DNA from: Veillonella parvula
GTDB lineage: Bacteria > Bacillota > Negativicutes > Veillonellales > Veillonellaceae
NCBI GenBank assembly: GCA_947096075.1
Contig: CAMUQE010000016.1
Location: forward strand, 1 to 19,877
Length of the DNA stretch: 19,877 nt
Reading direction: 5' to 3'
Both the position numbers and the translations under genes were made by a program. A model generated the notes under the pieces. The model was not told the DNA's origin, did not search any database, and worked only from the letters and a program-made list of their open reading frames with translations. Positions 14,880-19,877 of this stretch are shown here, one piece after another; the first letter of the stretch is position 1, and every line of letters begins with the position of its first letter.

Positions 14880-16360
14880 TATTGTCCTCCTGTGGCTAAT
14901 GTCATAATCGATTCTGGGGTTGCTTCGCTGCGGTCCAAGATACCGGCTACGCGACCTTCATGAATGACCATAACACGGTCGCTCATGCCCAGCACTTCAG
15001 GTAACTCAGAGGACACCATGATAATGGACACACCATCGTTCGTTAATTCGTTCATTAAATCATAAATATCACGTTTCGCACCGATATCGATACCGCGTGT
15101 CGGTTCGTCCATGATGATAATGGATGGCTTTTTACCAACCCATTTTGCAATAACCACCTTTTGTTGGTTACCACCGGATAAGGACGATGCGGGCTCGTAA
15201 ATAGATTGTGTTTTAACGCCTAGTTTTTTAGACAATTCGTCAGCAAAGGAATTGAGCTTGCCGCTATCAAGTACATGAGATGGACAAATCTCGCCAAGGT
15301 TCGGCAATGTAATATTGGAACCGATGGAGAAATCGAGAATCAAGCCTTCACTTTTTCTATTTTCTGTGATGAAAGCAATGCCAGCTTTGATGGCATCTTC
15401 TGGTTTTTTACAGTTGAGAACGGAGCCGTTAACTGTTACGGTACCGCCATTGTGTTTGTCTACACCAAAGATAGCACGCATGATTTCTGTACGACCTGCA
15501 CCCATGAGGCCTGCTACGCCGAGGATTTCGCCTTTGCGCAAGGAGAAGGAGATGTCGTTGTCGAACCCTTCAGGTTTGAGGTTATCTACGCTCATGACCA
15601 CTTCGCCCGGTGTTGTGGTACGAGCAGGGTAGAACTCGTCAATAGAACGGCCTACCATATGGCGCACTACTTGGTCTACAGAAATTTCAGCAGTTGGTTT
15701 TGTAATGATGGTGTGACCATCACGCATAACTGTGATTGTATCGCATTCGCTAAAAACCTCTTCCATACGGTGAGAGATATATACGATAGCTACGCCGCGG
15801 GCTTTCATTTTGCGCATCATTTTAAACAATGTCGCCGTTTCACGTTCTGTGAGGGCTGCTGTCGGCTCGTCCATGATGACTACCTTGGCATCTAACATCA
15901 AGATACGAAGAATTTCTGTCATCTGTTGGTGACCGACGGAGCAAAGGCCTGCTTCCGTTGTGAGTGGCAATTCGATGCCTAACTCGCGGCACGTATTTTG
16001 AGCTTCTTCGAGCATCGCCTTTTTATCGAGCATACCAAACTTGTTGCGCTTCGGTCTCATTAAATACAGATTTTCTAACAATGTTAGATTAGGCCAAATG
16101 TTGAGCTCTTGGTGAATAAAGGCAACACCGTTAAGCTCAGCCTCTCTCGGGTTCGGGAAGGTGCGCTCTACGCCGTCGATGGTGATTGTACCAGCGTCTG
16201 CCTTGTGAATGCCCGTAAGGATATTCATGAGGGTGGACTTGCCGGCCCCGTTTTCGCCCATCAAGGCGTGAACCTCGCCCTCCTTGAGGGTAATACTTAC
16301 ATCGCGCAGCACTTGGTTCGTACCAAAGGCCTTTGCAATGCCTGACATAACAATTTCCAT
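14879..16360 (-). CDS. rbsA: Ribose ABC transporter ATP-binding protein
   Basis: A 493-residue double ATPase with two fused nucleotide-binding domains, the normal RbsA size. Domain 1 has Walker A GENGAGKST at 35-43, a degenerate signature SVGHQQM at 141-147 and a DEPT Walker B at 164-167. Domain 2 has the degenerate Walker A GLMGAGRT at 284-291 usual for this family, signature LSGGNQQK at 394-401 and DEPT at 418-421. AGGAG precedes the ATG. A 153-nt gap separates it from rbsD, while it overlaps rbsC by 1 nt. Confidence 0.95.
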   Translation of the reverse strand: MEIVMSGIAKAFGTNQVLRDVSITLKEGEVHALMGENGAGKSTLMNILTGIHKADAGTITIDGVERTFPNPREAELNGVAFIHQELNIWPNLTLLENLYLMRPKRNKFGMLDKKAMLEEAQNTCRELGIELPLTTEAGLCSVGHQQMTEILRILMLDAKVVIMDEPTAALTERETATLFKMMRKMKARGVAIVYISHRMEEVFSECDTITVMRDGHTIITKPTAEISVDQVVRHMVGRSIDEFYPARTTTPGEVVMSVDNLKPEGFDNDISFSLRKGEILGVAGLMGAGRTEIMRAIFGVDKHNGGTVTVNGSVLNCKKPEDAIKAGIAFITENRKSEGLILDFSIGSNITLPNLGEICPSHVLDSGKLNSFADELSKKLGVKTQSIYEPASSLSGGNQQKVVIAKWVGKKPSIIIMDEPTRGIDIGAKRDIYDLMNELTNDGVSIIMVSSELPEVLGMSDRVMVIHEGRVAGILDRSEATPESIMTLATGGQ

Positions 16361-16513
16361 AACTACTCCTATATGATTGGTGAAAGTATCTCTTTATATA
16401 TGTAATAGATTAGATGGTTAGGTAATCTTTGAAAGCTAACCTGGTTAACTTATAGAAACGGATTTATAAGATCAGTTTCTTACGGTATAAACCGAGTTAG
16501 TCAATCTACTACT
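16361..16513 (-). other. rbsD-rbsA intercistronic region with small hairpins
   Basis: This 153-nt gap is long for an operon. It holds GGTTAG/CTAACC (6 bp), an imperfect AGAAAC/GTTTCT hairpin and CGGT/ACCG. None is followed by a T-run on the minus strand. No promoter of clear quality is visible. The structures may mark mRNA processing between rbsD and rbsACB. Confidence 0.4.
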
Positions 16514-16927
16514 TTAGGGGCGATCGCTGAAAATACAATCGGCGCGCAAGATAATGTTCGCATACGGAGATGCTTCACCAGTTCGAATAATGCATTTGCA
16601 TTGTTTAGTTGCTTCTTTGAAAGCATCGTGGCTCGTCTTAATCCATTCGTATTGATTGGATGGGAAGGTAGACTCCAAAAAGTCATAAGCTTCAGGATTA
16701 TTTTCTTTAATTTCTTTTGCTACATGAATCGCTTCGGATTTCATATGCTTAGCGATGATGGAGACCACTTGTTCAAAGCTTGGTACCCCAAAATCTAAGG
16801 CTAAGTCGATTTTTTGAACCCCTTCAGGTACTGGCAAACCACAATCGGCGATACAAATCGTATCTGTGTGGCCGAGATCTGCAAGAACCTTAGCGATATG
16901 GCTATTTAAAATGCCGTGTCGTTGCAT
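16514..16927 (-). CDS. rbsD: D-ribose pyranase
   Basis: A cytosolic enzyme that speeds interconversion of the beta-pyranose and beta-furanose forms of ribose, so that ribokinase gets its substrate. The 137-residue protein has MQRHGILNSHIAKVLADLGHTD at the N-terminus with the catalytic His20, DCGLPVPEGV, and the C-terminal RTGEASPYANIIL motif that shapes the sugar site. All are standard RbsD features, and length is normal. AAGGAG lies about 7 nt before the ATG. It sits between rbsK and rbsA, as in B. subtilis. Confidence 0.95.
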   Translation of the reverse strand: MQRHGILNSHIAKVLADLGHTDTICIADCGLPVPEGVQKIDLALDFGVPSFEQVVSIIAKHMKSEAIHVAKEIKENNPEAYDFLESTFPSNQYEWIKTSHDAFKEATKQCKCIIRTGEASPYANIILRADCIFSDRP

Positions 16928-16948
16928 AGATAACTCCTTTTTCTATTC

Positions 16949-16980
16949 TAATGAATGAGGTTTTAACGCCTCATTCATTA
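16949..16980 (-). promoter_or_regulatory. Perfect 12-bp inverted repeat before rbsD
   Basis: TAATGAATGAGG at 16949-16960 and CCTCATTCATTA at 16969-16980 are perfect complements with an 8-nt spacer. It ends about 12 nt upstream of the rbsD ribosome site. There is no T-run on the minus strand. It could be an mRNA-stabilising hairpin protecting the downstream rbsDACB message, or an operator. Confidence 0.55.
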
Positions 16981-17036
16981 ATTCTCTCTGTTATATAGAG
17001 GGCAGATGTATTCGTTGCATGAGAATGTATAGCTTG

Positions 17037-17116
17037 TATTGAATAGACCTTTCAAAGCGACTTTGGCCCTGCGAAGGCAGACCTGGCCAGTGGAGCTTTT
17101 AAAGGTCTATTCAATA
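17037..17116. repeat. 80-bp near-perfect palindromic element after rbsK
   Basis: The outer arms, TATTGAATAGACCTTT at 17037-17052 and its complement at 17101-17116, pair over 16 bp. Inside are AAAGC/GCTTT (17054-17058, 17095-17099), TGGCC/GGCCA (17064-17068, 17085-17089) and CTGC/GCAG (17069-17072, 17077-17080) around a GAAG loop. It begins 2 nt after the rbsK stop codon. It is more GC-rich in its core than its surroundings. There is no T-run on either strand. It looks like a miniature extragenic palindrome or mobile-repeat type element, not a terminator. Confidence 0.7.
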
Positions 17117-17118
17117 TG

Positions 17119-18006
17119 CTAACTCTTTGACAAGAATGCAGCGACCTCGTCCTTTGTTGGCATGCCACCTTGGGCGCCTAAGCGTTGGATGGAGAGGGCC
17201 GCTGCTGCATTACCGTAGTGTAGCGCATCACCGAGGCTTTTACCATTAACGATAGCTGTTGCAAAGGCACCGTTGAAGGTGTCGCCTGCACCTGTCGTAT
17301 CTACTGGTTTCACCTTGAAACCGGATACGGTGTGGATTTTACCGTTGTCAGCGTAGCCTACACCTTTACTGCCAAGGGTAACGATGATTTTATTTTCATT
17401 AGCTAACAATGTTTGTTCTGTAGACTGCTCAGGGTAGAGGGCAGATAATTCATGCTCGTTTGGCGTAATATAGGTTGCCAATTCTAACCATTCGGGATTG
17501 AGGTCCGCTGCTGGAGCAGGGTTTAAGAGGACTTTCACATCAGCCTCGTGGCAACGACGAACGATGTATTCGATTGTAGGAATAGGAATTTCGTTTTGCA
17601 CCATTACGAGATCTGCTTGCTCAATAGCAGACCAAGCATTATCTACTACAGATTGATCTACCTTAGCATTAGCGCCAGGAATAACGATAATACTGTTGTC
17701 CCCTTCAGCCAATGTGATGTGTGCCGTACCTGTTGTAGTGTCTGGAACCGTAACGATGTAGTCTGTGTTGATATGATTTTCTTTTAGATTATCTAAAATC
17801 ATTTGGCCGTACGCATCTACACCGATGCAACCTACCATAGTAACCTCTGCACCTAGACGAGCAGCGGCTACCGCTTGGTTTGCACCCTTGCCGCCATGAG
17901 CGATATGCAATTCGTTGCCCATGATTGTTTCCCCTGCTGTAGGGCGTTTGTCCGCGAGGACTACAATATCCATGTTGCAACTGCCTATAACAACAATGCG
18001 ATTCAT
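17119..18006 (-). CDS. rbsK: Ribokinase
   Basis: A PfkB-family kinase that phosphorylates ribose to ribose 5-phosphate in the cytosol. The 295-residue protein has the first PfkB signature HGGKGANQAVAAARLGA (about 37-53), the NPAPA motif at 172-176 (numbering approximate), TPNEHEL, and the anion-hole/catalytic motif DTTGAGDTFNGAF with catalytic Asp242. Opening IGSCNMDIVV is typical of ribokinases. AAGGAG lies about 6 nt before the ATG. It is the first gene of the rbs operon, with no rbsR repressor gene beside it in this window. Confidence 0.95.
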   Translation of the reverse strand: MNRIVVIGSCNMDIVVLADKRPTAGETIMGNELHIAHGGKGANQAVAAARLGAEVTMVGCIGVDAYGQMILDNLKENHINTDYIVTVPDTTTGTAHITLAEGDNSIIVIPGANAKVDQSVVDNAWSAIEQADLVMVQNEIPIPTIEYIVRRCHEADVKVLLNPAPAADLNPEWLELATYITPNEHELSALYPEQSTEQTLLANENKIIVTLGSKGVGYADNGKIHTVSGFKVKPVDTTGAGDTFNGAFATAIVNGKSLGDALHYGNAAAALSIQRLGAQGGMPTKDEVAAFLSKS

Positions 18007-18235
18007 AATAACTCCTTAATAAGCCTTTGCTTTAAGTGGGATAAAAAACGGCTATCAATTATCTTTATACATAAAATCTATGTGATGCATACAATAAATT
18101 GCATATATAAATATAATTGATGGCCATAAAGGGCTTTAGTTTCACATACCTATAAGTGTATCTTAATCATTTATTAGTATAGCGTAAATACAGAAGTTTA
18201 TCTATATAAATAACTATAAAATATAGGAATAAGAA
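18007..18235 (-). promoter_or_regulatory. Upstream region of the rbs operon
   Basis: This stretch has no gene and should hold the rbs promoter. On the minus strand, TATACT centred near 18179 has a TAGATA box 17 bp upstream. Closer in, TTGTAT at about 18087-18092 is followed by AT-rich -10-like sequence with poor spacing. ATGCA/TGCAT arms flank it. I see no LacI-type operator with a central CG and no clear cre site, so control by RbsR or CcpA is not visible. Confidence 0.35.
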
Positions 18236-18299
18236 AAGGTATATCCAAAATCTATGTTACATGAGTAAAAATGTACTCTCTTGCTTTTGGATATACCTT
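18236..18299 (-). terminator. Long hairpin terminator downstream of the 60-aa ORF
   Basis: AAGGTATATCCAAAA at 18236-18250 pairs perfectly with its complement at 18285-18299. Inside is a smaller GAGTA/TACTC stem. On the minus strand it is followed by TTCTTATTCC, a T-rich tail, so it most likely ends the transcript of the SDR-like gene and the small ORF and insulates rbsK. Confidence 0.6.
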
Positions 18300-18327
18300 A
18301 TATTAAAAAATTAATAGACTATACTAT

Positions 18328-18510
18328 TTATATTTTTTCTAACATTTTGTCTATGCTATCAAAGGATTTCTCTAGAGATAGAGTACGCCCTTGGATAATA
18401 TCATTTTGGCCTTCTACAATAGCAGATAATATATCTATCTTAGCTTGTAAAATGCTAGTTGTAGTATCATTAATATTTATTGTATCACTGTAGTTTTTAC
18501 CTATATTCAT
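18328..18510 (-). CDS. Small hypothetical protein (60 aa)
   Basis: A short ORF with no family I recognise. The N-terminal third is polar (NINDTTTS), and the rest is a likely amphipathic helix (ILQAKIDILSAIVEGQNDIIQG, then LEKSFDSIDKMLEKI) that could form a coiled coil. Regular heptad-like spacing of Ile/Leu favours a real protein. The ribosome site is weak: only AAAGG about 11 nt upstream. It lies 34 nt after the SDR-like gene on the same strand and ahead of the hairpin at 18236-18299, so it may be co-transcribed. Confidence 0.4.
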   Translation of the reverse strand: MNIGKNYSDTININDTTTSILQAKIDILSAIVEGQNDIIQGRTLSLEKSFDSIDKMLEKI

Positions 18511-18544
18511 AGTCTGTTAGGCCTTTGTTTTTAATATAGTTATA

Positions 18545-19201
18545 TTAGTGAAAGCTTGGTTTGTCGTAGTGTGTACCTGGCTCACCTACGCCGATGCTTG
18601 TGCGGTGGAACGGAGTTTCATCCTCTGCATGTAAGATATCGAAGATAGCTTTTACAACGGCTTCGCGAGTCACTTGAGCGTCGTTGAATTGAGCCCCTTC
18701 AGGGATGAGCTCGTAATTTGTATTTTCTGGATCATTGTAAAGCCATGTGAGGCGCAAGATTGTGTAGTTTAAGTTGGACTCGCGCAATACATTGCGTGCT
18801 TGACGTTCGCCTTGTACATAGCTAATCGGTAAGTTGTCGAAGGTCCATTTTTCAAGTGCTGCAGGGAACTCACCAGAAAGGCCAGCCATGGAAAGGCCGA
18901 TAACACGGCGTACATTTTTGCGGCTCAATGCTTTTACGATGGATGCCATATCACTGCCAGACTCCATAGAACCTACAAATACAACCTCCGCATTTGTTAC
19001 AGCTTGTTCTAACTTAGCAGGGTTTTGAAAAGAACCTTCAATCACTGTAACACGTTCATGGTCGATAATCTCTGGAGGTATACGTGTTTTCAACTGACGA
19101 CCATATAATGTAATGTGCATATCTGTATATGTTAATAATGTAGCAATTAACTTCTGTGCAATCTGGCCAGCGGCCCCTAAAATAGTAATATATTTGTACA
19201 T
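18545..19201 (-). CDS. NAD(P)-binding atypical SDR / NmrA-like protein
   Basis: A 218-residue Rossmann-fold protein. The dinucleotide-binding glycine motif is ITILGAAGQIAQKL (GxxGxxA at 9-15), then LYGR (Arg after the second strand suggests NADPH preference). It belongs with the atypical SDR/NAD(P)H-binding families (NmrA-like, flavin/biliverdin reductase-like) rather than classical SDRs: no YxxxK active site is evident. FVGSMESGSD and YVQGERQARNVLRESNLNYTILRLTWLYN are typical of this group. AGGAGG at 19207-19212 lies 5 nt from the ATG. The physiological substrate is unknown; it may be a redox sensor or oxidoreductase. Confidence 0.85.
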   Translation of the reverse strand: MYKYITILGAAGQIAQKLIATLLTYTDMHITLYGRQLKTRIPPEIIDHERVTVIEGSFQNPAKLEQAVTNAEVVFVGSMESGSDMASIVKALSRKNVRRVIGLSMAGLSGEFPAALEKWTFDNLPISYVQGERQARNVLRESNLNYTILRLTWLYNDPENTNYELIPEGAQFNDAQVTREAVVKAIFDILHAEDETPFHRTSIGVGEPGTHYDKPSFH

Positions 19202-19239
19202 ATAGACCTCCTATGTCCCGGGCATAAGTATTTACATGC

Positions 19240-19248
19240 ATTATATCA
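19240..19248 (-). promoter_or_regulatory. Extended -10 promoter of the SDR-like gene
   Basis: On the minus strand TGATATAAT (19248 to 19240) is an extended -10 with a perfect TATAAT. The -35 position shows only a weak ACTTTC at 17-bp spacing. It lies about 38 nt upstream of the start codon. Confidence 0.6.
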
Positions 19249-19333
19249 CAACTATATGACAAGAAAGTGAGAATATACTTTGAATTATGATAGTAAAAGT
19301 TAGTTTGATGAGCCGTAAAATAAAAAGTAAATA

Positions 19334-19342
19334 TGGTATAAT
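19334..19342 (+). promoter_or_regulatory. Extended -10 promoter of the structured RNA region
   Basis: TGGTATAAT is a perfect extended -10 on the plus strand. No consensus -35 is seen. Transcription would begin near 19349, about 30 nt before the hairpin cluster. It is divergent from the SDR-like gene promoter. Confidence 0.6.
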
Positions 19343-19348
19343 ACAAAA

Positions 19349-19479
19349 CAAGAAGAGTCCGTTAGCGTTGTGGTATGCGTTAGGCTCATCTCCTAGAAAA
19401 TTTGGGAAAATGAGAAATAGCCTAATGTCCCGTTTGGGGTGTTAGGTCATTCTTATTTTATAATAAGAACGACTAATGT
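19349..19479 (+). ncRNA. Candidate structured RNA with three contiguous hairpins
   Basis: Three stems abut with no gap. Hairpin A pairs GCGTTAGGCT (19377-19386) with AGCCTAATGT (19419-19428). A CCC-GTTT-GGG tetraloop stem covers 19429-19438. Hairpin B pairs GTGTTAG(G)TC and TTCTTATT (19439-19457) with AATAAGAA and GACTAATGT (19462-19479). A and B have similar outer arms (GYGTTAG and CTAATGT), with a C-G pair in A replaced by U-G in B, as in a duplicated RNA domain. No long ORF uses this stretch. It could be a small RNA or a structured leader for the downstream ORF. The 5' and 3' ends are estimates; there is no T-run terminator. I do not recognise a known RNA family. Confidence 0.45.
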
Positions 19480-19500
19480 TGTGAATGTAATCTTCATTAT

Positions 19501-19689
19501 GTGAATTTAAATGGCAAAGGAAGATATACAATTATGGATATCCAAGATTATGAATGTATAATGGCTACGATAAAACTTATGGGTGCTTTAGAGACCGGAC
19601 GTAAGTCTGGTGAAGAACAAGGATGGATTTCATCAGAGGAACTAAAGAGTGAATTGGGAATTGAAAAATGGTTTATAAAAACCACTTGA
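19501..19689 (+). pseudogene. 5'-truncated Phd/YefM-type antitoxin remnant
   Basis: The translation carries the block NGKGRYTIMDIQDYE followed by ATIKLMGALETGRKSGEEQGWIS, the conserved core and C-terminal half of short Phd/YefM-family type II antitoxins that partner RelE/ParE toxins. The N-terminal DNA-binding part that normally precedes NGRGRY is absent: upstream in frame there are only about eight non-matching codons before a stop. No RelE-like toxin follows; the C-terminus ends in an atypical EKWFIKTT and the next 190 bases hold no toxin ORF. Internal initiation at the ATG at 19534, with AAAGGAAG at 19516-19523, could still make a 51-residue toxin-binding fragment. I call it a remnant, though a functional orphan fragment is possible. 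Confidence 0.6.
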
Positions 19690-19877
19690 TGTGAAAGTGT
19701 GGAAATGTTAGAATAAAACCAAGGTAAAGCTCCTGAGTATGGGAGCAAAAAAATAATTACAATAAATTTGGTTTATTAAAACCTAAATAAGGCGGTGGTA
19801 GAATATATTGCTATTTATTATTTATATACACAATTTGGTTTAAAGAAACCGTTTGACAGAATGATATAAAAATGGTA
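19690..19877. other. Non-coding end of window with short repeats
   Basis: No gene is evident. There is a GCTCC/GGAGC hairpin near 19729-19746. Two copies of AATTTGGTTTA (19765-19775, 19832-19842) each begin a small hairpin closed by AAACC. A consensus-like TTGACA at 19853-19858 could be the -35 of a promoter whose -10 falls at or beyond the window end. Confidence 0.35.

Noticed and set aside
15275..15895. 206-aa ORF antisense to rbsA
   Set aside because: It is Cys/His/Phe-rich shadow translation of a strongly conserved rbsA on the other strand, with no recognisable motif or ribosome site.
17037..17116. Rho-independent terminator after rbsK
   Set aside because: Neither strand has a T-run after the stem, and rbsDACB continues downstream in the same direction.
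19765..19850. Start of a CRISPR or IS end from the paired AATTTGGTTTA repeats
   Set aside because: Only two 11-bp copies with short hairpins; similarity fades at once and no transposase or cas gene is seen before the window ends.

Overview
The window looks like chromosomal DNA from a diderm Firmicute of the class Negativicutes, most likely Veillonella. This rests on moderate-to-low GC with AT-rich intergenic DNA, Firmicute-type AGGAGG ribosome binding sites, a B. subtilis-like rbsK-D-A-C-B gene order, and a trimeric autotransporter whose outer-membrane anchor is followed by an SLH domain. That last combination is expected only where an outer membrane coexists with SLH-based peptidoglycan tethering. 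The assignment comes from protein recognition, not a database search.

Layout, left to right. (1) 437-2161 is a YadA-type trimeric autotransporter with a C-terminal SLH domain, closed by a strong terminator. (2) 2517-3002 is a solo GNAT acetyltransferase with its own promoter and terminator. (3) 3193-5690 is a DUF969/DUF979 membrane pair plus pyroglutamyl peptidase (pcp), probably for uptake and use of pyroglutamyl compounds. (4) 5956-7071 is a xi-class GST (glutathionyl-hydroquinone reductase family) behind a promoter embedded in a perfect 12-bp inverted repeat. (5) 7196-12278 is a compact operon: MmgE/PrpD-family enzyme, amino-acid binding lipoprotein, two permeases, ATPase, and a second GNAT about 69% identical to the first. 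Its content resembles the B. subtilis yxe operon for S-(2-succino)cysteine disposal, without the monooxygenase and deacetylase. (6) 12578-12976 is a small orphan protein, possibly immunity-like, preceded by degenerate TAGT(T/C)..TATTTT repeats. (7) On the minus strand, 18006-13032 is the ribose operon rbsKDACB, without an adjacent rbsR. Its rbsK-rbsD gap holds an 80-bp near-perfect palindromic element and a second perfect inverted repeat. (8) On the minus strand, 19201-18328 holds an NAD(P)-binding SDR-like protein and a 60-aa small ORF, ending in a long hairpin. (9) On the plus strand, 19334-19689 holds an extended -10 promoter, a run of three contiguous hairpins that looks like an undescribed structured RNA, and a 5'-truncated Phd/YefM antitoxin remnant.

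The functional theme of the centre (2.5-12.3 kb) is scavenging of amino-acid and peptide derivatives and thiol/quinone damage control. This fits an asaccharolytic, amino/organic-acid-using anaerobe. The most novel signals are the MmgE/PrpD-ABC-GNAT operon, the 80-bp palindrome after rbsK, the tandem-hairpin RNA at 19377-19479, and the inverted-repeat operators at 4956-4980 and 5801-5833.
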